Assembly: GCA_020283715.1 (NCBI GenBank)
Contig: JAIQCW010000155.1
Location: 46,110 to 110,109 of the forward strand
From: Cytauxzoon felis
Lineage: Eukaryota; Apicomplexa; Aconoidasida; Piroplasmida; Theileriidae
Direction of reading: 5' to 3'
DNA length: 64,000 bases
Shown one piece after another: positions 12,504 to 24,591 of the stretch. A model generated the notes under the pieces. That model was not told where the DNA came from. It made no database searches and saw only the letters and a list, made by a program, of their open reading frames with translations. Numbering within the stretch: the first letter of the stretch is position 1; each line of letters starts with the position of its first letter. The position numbers were made by a program, and so were the translations under genes.

Positions 12504-14507
12504 TTACATTTCGTCATCTACAAAATCCAGAGTTGAGAACCCATCAGTGTATAAGTCCACATCTATATTCTTTGTCATTACATTCCACGCTGATCTAAAT
12601 GTGACGCCTTCTATTTTAATCTTGGATTCCTATTATGGTAAACGAATATTAACGAAGTACACAAACACACCTCCGCGCTAATGTGTTGTAATTCTTTAGT
12701 AGCATCTCCAGCAACTTTGGAAAACTCCTTCCTCAACTTTTCGTTGTTAGTTGATAGAGATAACTTTTTTGCTTTAGTTTCAATGGATGTTAATAGAGTA
12801 GTTATAGGAATGGGCTCGTGTTCTCCATGTATTGTTTTTAAAATAAAAAATGCCACATCCTTAGAGGCCCAATAGCTAACATGTGATTGCAACACAGCTA
12901 TAGGATTTAAATAATGCTCTGTAGCATCTTCTTGTAGTTGATAATCATATCTAATAGGGAACTTTGGTTGATATTTGTTTAACTCATCTAATGGATTAGA
13001 TTGAATTAGAACATCGTCTGTCATCCCATCACTGATTGTACTTTCCTCGTTTTCAGCAATATCGTTATGTTCTAAACCACAACTTTGTATATTTAGTCCT
13101 AATATATGATATAATGAATATATTGACTAATATTGAAATTTCCATCGGAAAAATCCAAAGTACTGTTATAGACATAATAGATAACAATACAATACATATT
13201 TATGGCTTCCATTTGTAAATTCCAAATATATATTAAATATGTCTAGACATACTATTCCTGAAACTCTCAAAAGCCTTCATGCCTATATTATTTTGATAGG
13301 ATACGAGTACAGCTTACGATTATCATTACTCGTAATATTTCTATTGAGGACACTGTCGTTATCAGCATGCCCCCACCAACCAAATATACTTTTACTTATA
13401 GACGTTGCAACATCAGTTATGTTGTCAACAATGACTGATTTTGCTTGCTTAATGATAATTATAATGATGGTGGATTGAATTTACCTTCATACGCTTATCC
13501 CAATCGTACCAATTCTTAAATCCATTATTTTGCCAAAATGGTACTATAATGGGATCCGGAATATTTCCTTTATCCTTATATATTAACTTCTCAAAGCGAC
13601 ATGCAACTGGATCATATGGATGAAATACATTAAAATACTGTATCCCATTTGGAAATTTTAATCCATCAGTTAAATACTGAATTAATGTAAACTAAAATTA
13701 AAATTAAAAGATACCTGTGGATTATGATAAATTAAAGAAGCCGCAATTGGACTTCCAACAGCAAAAAAATAATCAATTTTGTGTGTTATTTTTGGCCTTT
13801 CATTAATATTAGAATTAGACTAAATTAAGTAATAGTAAATATTTATAAAATACCATCCTATTAAAATCATTCCTCAGTAAATCATCGATAATAACAGATC
13901 CTAACGAATAACCGATCAGTATAATCTTTGAGTCCTTGAAAATATTGGACGGATGCTGTATGTGTATGTATAATTAAAATAATACAAACACTACGCAATC
14001 TCGTTATTTCGTTATTAATTTCACTTGCCACATTTGACACCAAAAAATCCGAGAATCTAGGATTGAAGTAGAAAACTATGTCTAAAAATGTGGTAAAAAC
14101 AATTCTTCTAACGCCTTTAATGGTATCAATACATACATTATCAAATAATCTAGGCTGTCAAAATTTGACATAAATGATCCAACTAACGTATTTTGGGCAT
14201 CTATGATATATTTCTTCCAATTTATAACATGCAAATGGATCTTAATTCGTTGTTGGTAAAACCAATATTTACGTATACTCTCAATTGTATATTTCAATGT
14301 TTTATAATCAGATTCCAAGGATGAATCTGAGCATCCAATACCATGTACCGCGATAATGATATAATGAACCGGATCATTTTTGTCTAATTTATAATTAAGG
14401 TTCAATTTTAGTTTCAAAGTTTCCAGCTGTTTTATCAATTCTATAAAGAGTTGGATTCATATTACTTTGACAAATAACATACCGTCTTCATTATCAACGT
14501 TGGACAT
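12504..14507 (-). CDS. DDHD-domain phospholipase A1-like lipase
   Basis: Intracellular PA-PLA1/DDHD family; hydrolyses phospholipids, usually at Golgi, ER or mitochondria. Exon 1 begins MSNVDNEDE (14507), then a 5' lipase block with IIIAVHGIG (oxyanion region). Further exons read on the minus strand give the nucleophile elbow ILIGYSLGS, then FAVGSPI, a block NVFHPYDPVACR (the first DDHD Asp pair) and, near the end, RYDYQLQED...SHVSYWASKDVAFFIL, which is the characteristic DDHD C-terminal segment. A stretch FGWWGHADN lies between. Final exon ends FVDDEM at 12504. Length about 500 residues, shorter than animal DDHD1/2, and no WWE or SAM domain is visible. Introns are short; exact borders of middle exons are not certain. 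Confidence 0.8.
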
Positions 14508-14730
14508 ACTTGTTCATCTTCGAAACCTGATTATGTGTGAACATGGTATTATGAGATTCTTCTTTTGTTAGATGTAATCATCGTTCCCCATAATGATAGC
14601 CTACACATACAACGTCTAAACATCGAAACTTCCACACATTCATTGTAAATATATTGTATATATTTCAAAAAGACTTAACTTTGACTATCTAACCGGATAA
14701 TATACAGCATTTATTTTTAAACCCTCAATA

Positions 14731-15585
14731 ATGGCCTTCAAATTACCACCATTGCCTTATGGTCTTAAGGATCTACTTCCACACTTGAGTGAGGAAACTT
14801 TAACTTATCATTATGGCAAACATCATGCAGGTTATGTTACTAAGTTAAATGGTTAGAATCTAATAAACTTTAACAATATCTCATAAATAATTACAGGTTT
14901 GCTAAAAGACACACCCGGCGAAAACAGAACACTTGAAGGTAAGTTCGTAATCCATTTATCCTAACTGATTTATGTTATGATAATATTGATTCTCTTTACG
15001 TTTAATGTGCTTGTTATCTAACTGGCAAATCTTTCTTTTGTCTCTATAATTATTCTATTTACAGAACTAGTTAAAACAGGAACTGGCGCTGTGTTTAACA
15101 ATGCTGCTCAAGTATGGAATCATACATTTTACTGGAATTCCATGGGACCAAACTGTGGTGGTGAGCCTGTAGGTTTAATTCGTTCAAAGATTCTCGATAA
15201 TTTTGGAACTTTTGGAAATTTTAAAGAAAAGTTTACTGACGTTCTTGTTGGTCATTTTGGATCTGGTTGGGGCTGGCTTGTTCTTAAGAATGATGGCACA
15301 ATGGATATTGTTCAAACACATGATGCTGATAATCCCCTACGGTATGTACACATATTATGATTAGTAATTACTTTTAGACATGGACTTGGCAGACCTCTGC
15401 TTGTTTGCGACGTATGGGAACACGCATATTATCTTGATTACAGGAATAACCGCACGGCATATGTAGATGGTAAGTTTTTATTTGAATGTTATTCAACGTT
15501 TATATAACCGTAATTTATAGCATGGTGGAATTTGGTTAATTGGGGTTTCGCCAACACGAATTTAGAGAAAGAATTTGTATTTTAG
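14731..15585 (+). CDS. Iron superoxide dismutase
   Basis: Converts superoxide to oxygen and hydrogen peroxide. Exons begin at 14731 ([16 protein letters not shown]), with further exons near 14898, 15065, 15378 and 15522; stop TAG at 15583-15585, giving about 200 residues, the usual size. Metal ligands seen: the His in [14 protein letters not shown], the His in NHTFYWNS, and Asp and His in [18 protein letters not shown] and [12 protein letters not shown] mark the Fe-type cluster. There is no signal peptide, so this is the cytosolic form. The short introns show GT..AG ends. The gene lies between the DDHD gene (divergent) and a RAP gene. Confidence 0.93.
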
Positions 15586-15721
15586 TTGCAGTTAAAATTC
15601 TTGTATTTGTCGCCTTCGGTTAATCTATCACTTTTTTGTGGTTATCATATGCCTGGTAGCATGAAGAAATTTTCCATTTATTTTTACAAAAATCATAAAT
15701 TTTTTTATTTTTATTAATTAT

Positions 15722-17856
15722 ATGATAGTTAAGAGATTATTTAGTAGATTGAAGAATTATAAGTCTTTACAGGATCTGTATAGGCCTTTACATGATGTTG
15801 AAATTCATAGTCCTAGTAACTTATATAATAACGTAAATATTAAACACATAACAAATGTTAATGATTTATCTTTGTCTAAAGATGATTTCGATAACTCAGC
15901 TGATTTGAACACGTTATCAAATGAAGCAGCGAATAATGATGTTATAGTAAGCAAGGTAAGGGCAGATAACTCACTAATTTAGAAATGTGACCATTTAACA
16001 TATTTACAGCCTTCTAATTCAACGATAGAAGACGACAAATTAAGTCGTTTATTGAGATCAATATACAGATCGTCTAGTGATGGCGTATATGACGATAAAT
16101 TATGGAAAAGATATACACATCAATTATTAATAGTGATAAATCTTTTAAATATCGATGATTTATGTGCAGTACTGTATTCTTTGGGTAAAATTAGGTTGGT
16201 TTAACTGCTTAAAATATTATACAAAAAAATAACGTTTAGATATAAAGATAAAAAGTTAATTAGTGCAATTGATACAATTTTAGTAAGAAAAGTTAATCAA
16301 TTATCATGTGGAGGTATATTTAAACGGTATTAAAGTTATATTTACGTGTCCAATGTTGTAGGTATCTCACTAATATTAAATGCGTTAAAACATTTAAATG
16401 TTCATAATTATAGTTTTATTAATATTTTGACTAATCAGGTTTGAATAACTGATGTGTTTAAATTTATTTTTTGTAGTTTTGTATGAATATTCACAGATCA
16501 AACTTACAAGATGTGGCACTAGTTGCTAATTCATTATCATATTTTCATATATATCACCTAAAGTAAGTTGATATTTATTAGGATCATACATTCTATATAC
16601 TATAAAACAAATGGTGATAGTATATGAATTTATATATTTATTGAACATTTACTTAACATCATGAAAAGTTACTGACATTAATCTCCGATAAATTCACCTT
16701 TAATTCATATCATCCACAACTTTATCTCACAGGTTCTGGAATAGTCTATATAGTGTATTGATGTTAAGACATTATAAATTAACATCGTTGCAAGCATCAC
16801 TAATATTATTATCATTATCCAAGTTAGACATAAGGTATGAACCAGTTATTAATTGTTATTTAACCTCATAGGAATGTAATGGTGTTAAAGTTATTAAAGA
16901 AAGGAATTCTAAACGATGTTATGGCTAAACAGCTTTCCTCTGTATTGTTGTCATTAGTCTATTATTCATTTGCTAAATTGAATTATAAAATAAATAATTT
17001 TTATCAATGTTGTAGTACTTTATTTTTAAATCATTTGACAACGGTCCGTTTAACGTCATTATGTATAAATAAGCATCAAATAGAATAATACAAATATTGA
17101 TTTGCAATCCCAGATATTATACATTTTTACCTCCGTTTGTCTATTGGAAGATTATAATATCAATGTAATTATTTATATATTTTCAACAATTATCGTTATA
17201 AATAGGTTATTATGAAAGTATTTGAAAATTTAACCAACCATGATAAAGAATATATAAAAGATTATAAAATGACGAAGTTAAAATATGTCATAGAGTATTT
17301 AAATAAAAAAAATCTAGTGTTATATAATGAAGTCTATAAAAATTACAATAAATTTATCGATCATGTAAAGGCCTATAAAATTAAAAAGGTTAGGAAATTA
17401 TCAAGATGGGCTAATGAAGTTTCATTAATATTAAAGAAGAATAATATTAAACATCAGAAAAACCAGTTATTGGATAATGTTTATGCTGACATATTGATGA
17501 ATAAAACAATAATAAAATGTGCAGGTATGTTAAGTTTATATCCAAACTCCGTTTCAAGATAATGGAATTAAATTTTTATCCTTGGACGTTGATTATTTAT
17601 ATTACTAGTGTGTAACTTATCAATACCTTAGGACCATACAGTTATTATACAAAATCCGTAAATTTGACTAAATTGTGTGAATTGGAGATTGATACCCTTA
17701 AATTAAGAGTAGGTTTTATTAAATATTACATCAACTAATCTAATTTAAATTATTAATGTGTAGGGGTATGATGTATACGTCGTCGCGTACTATGAATGGA
17801 ACAAAACTAAAGAAGATGATAAATTAGACTTTGTTAAAAATTTGTTACTTTCTTAA
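15722..17856 (+). CDS. RAP-domain protein, multi-exon (organelle RNA-binding)
   Basis: Second RAP protein in the window. Start MIVKRLFSRLKNYKSLQDLY is basic and acid-poor, like a mitochondrial or apicoplast presequence. About nine exons (15722-15955, 16010-16194, around 16240-16312, 16362-16438, 16477-16562, 16734-16832, 16873-17087, 17207-17524, then two short ones) are split by introns of 30-170 nt. The body is alpha-helical, with Leu-rich repeats such as LCAVLYSLGKI and LQASLILLSLSKL. The C-terminus is a clear RAP domain: GPYSYYTKSVNLTKLCELE, LKLRGYDVYVVAYYEWNK and DFVKNLLLS. Precise exon limits in the middle are approximate. Confidence 0.78.
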
Positions 17857-17869
17857 TTTATTTTATTCT

Positions 17870-18359
17870 ATGGAGTGTATATTAAGGGGGGAAGGTCTAG
17901 ACAATGTTGTTGAGCAGTCATATCGCACCGCCTGGATGATTGGAAAACAAGGTAAATGTTGATATTTGTAAAATAATAGTATAAATAATAGGTTGTATGG
18001 GTATATGTCGCAATTTTTGGGATCCTAGGGTGTTTACATTAACTTGGTATTTCATTTGTGATGGATCAGACCCAAGTATGTTTAAAGTATTTCAATTTAC
18101 AAGGCTTTATATTAGTAAATTTCCTTACTTTGTATCCTTATAAACGTAATTCTAGTGCTAAATCGATAGTTATAAGGTAATGTTTAGATTTATTAGTGTT
18201 ATTAAGTCTACCAGCTATTGGGATTTATACAATGGATACTGGATTAGAGATAGGTGCAAAATTCTTTACAAGTCTAATAAAACTAAGTTTTTAAAGACAC
18301 AAATACTTGAAGGTCTCACTACAGAATTTTATGACGCTCTCGTCGTTTGTATGATGTAA
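17870..18359 (+). CDS. Unknown 4-exon protein, about 130 residues
   Basis: Starts 13 bases after the RAP gene stop, with ATG at 17870 (MECILRGEGLDNVVEQSYRT). Three short introns (about 42, 28 and 38 nt, GT..AG) are required; with them the frame runs to TAA at 18357-18359, which is good evidence the gene is real. It contains aromatic stretches (RVFTLTWYFICDG and SFILVNFLTLYP) and six Cys, but no recognised domain and no clear signal peptide. Tight spacing with the RAP gene hints at co-transcription. It was not found as one long ORF because of the introns. Confidence 0.6.
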
Positions 18360-19209
18360 GTTGTTTAAACAGAAGTTGACAGCTATTTAACTCTTGATAT
18401 TTAAAAAAAATTAATATACCTTAAATAATCATGTACATAAAATAGTCGCAAATGATCTGAAACTCTATTTATAAAAATTTTACTAGATTCTAGTCAATTT
18501 TATTAATTTAGGCAATGTAATATTATGTTAAATGGAATGTGCAATAGAATTCATACGTTACGTAACTGACTAAATCTCATCATGTTATCTTCCTAAATTA
18601 TAAATTATTTAAGGTTTATTAATTTATGAAGTTAATTAGACTGACAGTAATTTTTCGTGATCTATTTTGAATAATTCTATATAATGTCCATTCTATTTTA
18701 TAAATAGATAATGCACAGTTAAAACACAAATAATGATTATTATATGATATTCTTCCTGTAATTATAGTGATTTCTTAACTTATGTTTATAATAATTGCAA
18801 TGATACAATTTTACCATAAGTCGCATATATTTGTGCATTGAAATGCATTACTCGCATTAATTAAACTATAAATCTTATATTTTAGAGTGTAAATTCCATT
18901 TGCATTATATAAACGGCCTATTGTTTTTGTATACTGATTTTATTAAGTGTTTAGAACATAAATCTAATGATATATGAACATTTTACTAAATCAGTTAAAT
19001 GTTTGTATTTTAAGCCTATTTAAGAGTTGAGTTAGACCTTTTATAGAACACTATTACTTTTAGTATGTCTATATATTATGTCTATTATGAAAATCTTAGC
19101 TAAATTAAATCAGGATCCGAATGTTACTAATGTGGGGATCGGCCAAAGTAGGCTGTTATTGTCAATGTCTGTAGTTATAACATCTAATAATAGAATATAA
19201 CCATAAGAT
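18360..19209. other. AT-rich intergenic region with a short upstream ORF
   Basis: About 850 bases before the ABC transporter start. Mostly homopolymer-rich AT sequence. The last part holds a short ORF, ATG 19087 to TAA 19200 (37 residues, KILAKLNQDPNVTNVGIG), ending 9 bases before the transporter ATG. It may be an upstream ORF in the leader. Nothing else was seen. Confidence 0.45.
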
Positions 19210-22200
19210 ATGGTACAAAGATTAACCGCTGAAGAAATGTCTAATATAGATGATTATAATTATTGGGAAAGTAATGTAGTATTAGATCGTAAGGATTGTA
19301 TTATAGAAGGTACTGTCTATCCTCAATATGATACCTGCGGAGTAATAGATTTCATATTTTTTTATTGGGTTAGAAAGTGGATTAAACGCGTGTCTAAAAG
19401 TTATTTAGAACCATATAAATTACATCCAGTACCCATAAATGATCAAATTTTGTTATGGCAGCCTATATTTTCTAAATATTTAAGTGATTATATATTAAAA
19501 AATGAGGAATATTTGTATAATAAAAGTGTTGGTAAGAGAACACGCTACCACAAATATGTTGTAATTAAATCCACCATTTTAACTTTTTGGAGAAGAATGC
19601 TGTTTGGAGTATTTGGTATTATTTTTACTACACTTGCCAGCATGAGTTTAGCTGTCCTAGTAAAAAAACTTCTGACCTTATTATCTGTTGGATTTAATAT
19701 ATTTGCTGTATTAGGTCTTGTCCTTTTAATTGTATTTTTGGACTCATTAAAGGGCATAATTATAGATCACTTTATGTATTATATTCATCGATTATCATTT
19801 ATAATTCAGCAGACATATTCGATAACTATGTTTCAGCACGGTATTTCATTTAGAAGATGCAAACATTTGAAGAATAATAATAATAAGGTAGATATGGGAT
19901 TGGTCAGCAATGTGGAAAATGGTTTATCATCATCACACAATATCATACACTCATGTGGAGAGGAAAATAACCTCAATAATATTAATTCATATTTGTCATT
20001 CGAACATACCCCTTCCAGTAAATGTTTTGAGGGATCCTGTGCCAGTAACCCATATCATTGCCCTGCTAGATGTTGTAAAAGCCCTGATTTGTCTGCTAGG
20101 ATATACTGTATAACATATATAGACTGTTTCTACACAACGATGCTATTTGAATCTTTCATCATAATGGTTCAATTCTTATGTAGTTTTGTATACGGATTGA
20201 TACTTATTTATACAAATTTGAAGACCAACGTTTTTGTGATTTTAGTAAGTGGTATATCGGTTATAGCAGCGATGATCATTATTGAGGTGATAAATAGTAT
20301 TTTATTAAAGTATGTATATGAGCACAAAGACTACAGAATTAGCAAGTGCAATGAAATTATAGGAAATCTACACCATATAAAAAAGACGTCACTAGACGAT
20401 ATTGGCCATGATATAATTACCGAATGTAGGAACAATGAATTGAAGTATATAATGTTCCGGTTTTTATTATCATTTCTCAATAAAATTTTGCATACCTTAC
20501 CCGTTTATATAGCATTGATTATAATTTTAGATGATTACGTAAATAGGTTTAGGGCTGTAGAATCAGGTGGAGAATTATCTTCTATAGACGCAAAAGACAT
20601 TGCAACTGCAATATATATACTGATCAAAATGATGGGAACATTGCCATTATTTCCACAGGCAATTAAGGTTCTGGCGTATTCTATAAATTCTTATATACGG
20701 CTTGAATCTTTTATACAAAATTCGCCACCAAACTTCTACATAGCAGAGACAAAATTTAACAAAGTTTATACAAAAAACTCAGACAATATTATTAATAAGG
20801 AAAACAATCATTACGAATTAAAAATGAAAAAGGAGAGAAATAATTTTAACTATGATACATCATCAAATATACCTTTAGATAGCGTTGAGGGAAAAGATCT
20901 AAATTCATCTTGTTTGGTGATGTTTAAAAATGCATCATTTGCATGGATCCACGATAAGAACAAATTAATGGGCGGTGGATATAGATGCTTAAAGAATACA
21001 AATTTTAATCTATACCCAGGTAATATAGCTATAATAACCGGGAGTCAGGGTTGTGGTAAGACTATTTTCATTAAGGCGATATTAGGGGATTTGACGTTAG
21101 TTAATGGATCGATGTCCGTCAAACCAATTAATGAAATGATGCCAATTTTTTATGCGCCGCAAGATATTTGGTTAAAAAATGATACAATTAGAGCAAATAT
21201 TATATTTGGCTATATATATAATGAATCGATATATAACAAAGTTATCAAATGTGTAGAGTTGGAGTCAGATTTTTCTTCGTGGTGTAATGGAGACCTGAGG
21301 AGGTTATCAAATAATGGATGTAGTCTATCTGGTGGTCAAAGAGTTAGGATAGGGATGGCTAGAGCTATATATGCCTATAGTATTTTCAGTAGAATGAATA
21401 GAAAAAACGGGTACGACTTCAACTTTCTAGTTTGTCTCGATGCTACATTTAATGCTCTAGATCCATTTGTTGCTAAATCTATATTTTATAATCTGTTCAA
21501 CACTAAAAATGGGTTGTTAAACAATGTTGATGTAGCTACGGTCGTAACTGCATCTAAGCGTGTGTTGGATATATGTACCAGGAACAGCGCAAACCTCTCT
21601 AAGAATACTGTAGTTTATACAATTAAAGATGAAACATTACTAAAAGAATCCTCACTTGAGCAATTTATAAATTCTTTTGACAATTTTAAGTCATATAATG
21701 ACGATTATTCAACATATTCTACCTCTGAAATTCACTCAAGTGGTTCCATTGACAATTCACAAATAAATGGTAGAAACATTCAAGATGATAAACAGAATAA
21801 AAACGATATGAATAGTGTAACAAAGATAAATTGTAATACAAAAAACATGAAAAGGAGTAAAAATCATGTGCCTGAATTTATTTCACTATGTGAATGTGGT
21901 TTATTGCGCCGCGATAATCGGATATTATCTACAAAGGAACTTTATGATGATAAAGTTTTTACGAAAACATACAATAGCTCTGTGAGTAGCAGCGTAAATC
22001 CATACACCATTTATTTTTCTTCCGTCGGTTGTTTGTTTGTTGTGTTTATATTTTTTATTGTTAGTTCGGCTGTACTTGACAGTATTAAATTTGTTATAGC
22101 CTCGAATATGTCTGATTGTATCAATGAAAACTCGGGCACTATTTCACCTTTAAACTTTCAAAAAATGAAGGAATATGGTAGATGGTCATATATTATGATT

Positions 22201-24591
22201 CTAAATCTAACATTTATAGTAACATGTTTGTATGTGATTGGTTTTGTTGTGTTATCAATTGGATCACTGAATTCTTCACGCAGACTGCACGAATATTGCA
22301 TTAAGTCCATATTTTACAATTCTTCAAATATCATAAAGATTAAAAAGAGTTTATCCGATGTTATTACATTTTTATCTTCTGATATAACATTGATTGACGA
22401 AAACTTAGGCTACTCAGTATCCAGTGTTCTAACCATATTTATAGAGACTACCATTCGTATTTTTACATTATGCTATCTGATTCCTCTATATATACCTATT
22501 TGCATCTTAATTACATTTGTAATTTTCGACTATATTTTTGTGTACTATGTAAAGGCTGCTAAAAATTTACAGTTATCAACTATGGATTGTGTTTGTAAGA
22601 TTAACACAGTATGTGATGAAGGGGTATCTGGTTCTGTAGTTTATAGAAGTTTTAACAGAGAGTGGGAATTTTTGCACAGATTTATAGAATATAATGATTA
22701 TTTATTTAGATGCCGCTTCATGTCAAAATGTTTTCATGCGTGGTCAGCCGTTAATTCTAATGTTATAATTTCCGTCATGAACTTATTTATTCTTGTGATA
22801 CCTATATTTAAGAGTTATTATTTTAGACAACCGGTTAGAATTGGTTATTATAGTCTTATTTTATCCTTATGTTCAAATGTAAGCTCTACATTTGCCAAGT
22901 TTTTATTTAGTTTTGTTCGTTGTGAAGTTGTGTTATGTTCATTGAAACGATTCGGTAATTTCATACCTGAGGGTGAAAACTTTAGTTTTGAAAGTCGCAG
23001 AAATACAAATGAGGAAGACGTCATAATCAATTCATATGATGCAATTAAGTGTTCTAATTTATCAAACCTTTCGTCGTCTACATGTTCAATGGATAATATT
23101 GAAGAAATGAAAGCAAATTTAATTCGTAGAAGAAAATTTGAAATGAAAAGTCAGCCACTTTTGAATAGAGTTTTCAATCGCTTAAAAGTAAATTTTATAG
23201 ATGTTACAAAGTATTTATCACCTGAACACATTGGTGTTGAATTAGTTGATGTTACTATATATTCAAGTCCAAAGATGAAAAAGGAAAATGTGATTATAAA
23301 AAATGTTACGGCTTCAGCATATTCTTCAGAGATAATTGGTTTGATTGGTAGGACAGGTGCTGGTAAAACCACACTATTATCTGTACTGCATGATTCCATG
23401 AGATATAAACAGGGATCTGTGTTGTTAGACGGTAGAGAGATAAGTACTTTACCAGCAAGTATTAAAAGGAATGTCATAGGAATATTACCACAGACGTCAT
23501 TTGTATTTAACGGCTGGACTTTAAGAAGATTTTTGGATCCTAGAATGTTGTATACCGATGACGATTTATATAGCGCATTAGAATGTTGTGGGCTTTTAGA
23601 ATTTGTGCATTCATTACCGGGTGATAAGGGATTAGATACTATAATTATGCCGGAGAATGCTAATAAAATTAATGGTTCTAAGTACAAAAAGATGTACTGT
23701 GAAAATTCTTGTTCACATAAAAGTTGTTGTAAGAAACTTTCTTCACTTGTGCAGGAAACAGATTTAAATTTCAAGGTAAACTCACATGTGATAGATGTAT
23801 TGGAAACACAAGTTGATAATAGAGGTAATTTTAATCTAGTTATGGATCAATCATCTATTGATTCTTGCGCAGATGCTAATTGTTTGAATAGTGATTATCT
23901 TAAAAATGTAAATACTGGAATAAAAAACGGGATAAATGCAGATACTGTAGACAAGAGGACGAATAAATTTGAAGATTTCTCAGGAAGAGATAAAAAATCA
24001 CAGTCTCATATTTCAAGTCCTCATTCAAATTTTTTACTATCAATAAACAAAGAATATTATAATTCGATTGATATTAATGTAACGTCATCATCGAATGCCA
24101 ATAGTGACAGTGATTTAGTTTTAACTAACGATAGTACAACTAATAAAACATTACCATCTGGAAACATTTTAGAAGAAGATACTAAATCGCCATCCATAAA
24201 TAAAACCGTAGTGCAATCAAATAATTCAAATATGATTTTATCAAACAGCCAATTACGTACCTTATCATTTACAAGACTTATATTATATAGACACTTATAT
24301 CGTGTAATCTTGGTTGATGAGCCTCCTTCAGAAAATTGTATACAGGATGGATCTAACACGGATGAGTTAGAAATTGGATACCCAATATACGATCTACTAA
24401 GTAAGTACTTTCAACATTGTACAATCTTTATAACATCACATGATGCCAATGCACTAAAAAAATGTTCATCAATATGGATCATGCATAATGGATCATTAAT
24501 TGGTACATGTAAACGTTCAGAAATTGTATTCAATGAATCGCTATCAAATATCATCGAAGATAATATCAATAAATTTAAAGTTAAAGTTTAA
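19210..24591 (+). CDS. ABCC/MRP-type ABC transporter, 1793 residues, with large insertions
   Basis: Single uninterrupted exon, unusual here. Order: TMD1 (hydrophobic helices from about residue 130), NBD1 (about 570-790), linker, TMD2 (about 930-1240), NBD2 (about 1350-1780). NBD1: Walker A GSQGCGKT, Q-loop APQDIW, signature LSGGQRVRIGMARAIYA, Walker B LVCLDATFNALDP; the usual catalytic Glu is Ala here (LDA) and no H-loop His is seen (VTASKRVLD). NBD2: Walker A GRTGAGKTTLL, Q-loop LPQTSF, signature position LSNSQLRTLSFTRL, Walker B VILVDEP, H-loop TSHDAN. About 250 residues separate the Q-loop and signature of NBD2, roughly 150 more than usual, filled by a Ser/Asn/Asp-rich insert. TMD1 carries a Cys-rich insert (CFEGSCASNPYHCPARCC). 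Likely exports organic anions or glutathione conjugates; substrate unknown. Confidence 0.85.
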   Translation: MVQRLTAEEMSNIDDYNYWESNVVLDRKDCIIEGTVYPQYDTCGVIDFIFFYWVRKWIKRVSKSYLEPYKLHPVPINDQILLWQPIFSKYLSDYILKNEEYLYNKSVGKRTRYHKYVVIKSTILTFWRRMLFGVFGIIFTTLASMSLAVLVKKLLTLLSVGFNIFAVLGLVLLIVFLDSLKGIIIDHFMYYIHRLSFIIQQTYSITMFQHGISFRRCKHLKNNNNKVDMGLVSNVENGLSSSHNIIHSCGEENNLNNINSYLSFEHTPSSKCFEGSCASNPYHCPARCCKSPDLSARIYCITYIDCFYTTMLFESFIIMVQFLCSFVYGLILIYTNLKTNVFVILVSGISVIAAMIIIEVINSILLKYVYEHKDYRISKCNEIIGNLHHIKKTSLDDIGHDIITECRNNELKYIMFRFLLSFLNKILHTLPVYIALIIILDDYVNRFRAVESGGELSSIDAKDIATAIYILIKMMGTLPLFPQAIKVLAYSINSYIRLESFIQNSPPNFYIAETKFNKVYTKNSDNIINKENNHYELKMKKERNNFNYDTSSNIPLDSVEGKDLNSSCLVMFKNASFAWIHDKNKLMGGGYRCLKNTNFNLYPGNIAIITGSQGCGKTIFIKAILGDLTLVNGSMSVKPINEMMPIFYAPQDIWLKNDTIRANIIFGYIYNESIYNKVIKCVELESDFSSWCNGDLRRLSNNGCSLSGGQRVRIGMARAIYAYSIFSRMNRKNGYDFNFLVCLDATFNALDPFVAKSIFYNLFNTKNGLLNNVDVATVVTASKRVLDICTRNSANLSKNTVVYTIKDETLLKESSLEQFINSFDNFKSYNDDYSTYSTSEIHSSGSIDNSQINGRNIQDDKQNKNDMNSVTKINCNTKNMKRSKNHVPEFISLCECGLLRRDNRILSTKELYDDKVFTKTYNSSVSSSVNPYTIYFSSVGCLFVVFIFFIVSSAVLDSIKFVIASNMSDCINENSGTISPLNFQKMKEYGRWSYIMILNLTFIVTCLYVIGFVVLSIGSLNSSRRLHEYCIKSIFYNSSNIIKIKKSLSDVITFLSSDITLIDENLGYSVSSVLTIFIETTIRIFTLCYLIPLYIPICILITFVIFDYIFVYYVKAAKNLQLSTMDCVCKINTVCDEGVSGSVVYRSFNREWEFLHRFIEYNDYLFRCRFMSKCFHAWSAVNSNVIISVMNLFILVIPIFKSYYFRQPVRIGYYSLILSLCSNVSSTFAKFLFSFVRCEVVLCSLKRFGNFIPEGENFSFESRRNTNEEDVIINSYDAIKCSNLSNLSSSTCSMDNIEEMKANLIRRRKFEMKSQPLLNRVFNRLKVNFIDVTKYLSPEHIGVELVDVTIYSSPKMKKENVIIKNVTASAYSSEIIGLIGRTGAGKTTLLSVLHDSMRYKQGSVLLDGREISTLPASIKRNVIGILPQTSFVFNGWTLRRFLDPRMLYTDDDLYSALECCGLLEFVHSLPGDKGLDTIIMPENANKINGSKYKKMYCENSCSHKSCCKKLSSLVQETDLNFKVNSHVIDVLETQVDNRGNFNLVMDQSSIDSCADANCLNSDYLKNVNTGIKNGINADTVDKRTNKFEDFSGRDKKSQSHISSPHSNFLLSINKEYYNSIDINVTSSSNANSDSDLVLTNDSTTNKTLPSGNILEEDTKSPSINKTVVQSNNSNMILSNSQLRTLSFTRLILYRHLYRVILVDEPPSENCIQDGSNTDELEIGYPIYDLLSKYFQHCTIFITSHDANALKKCSSIWIMHNGSLIGTCKRSEIVFNESLSNIIEDNINKFKVKV

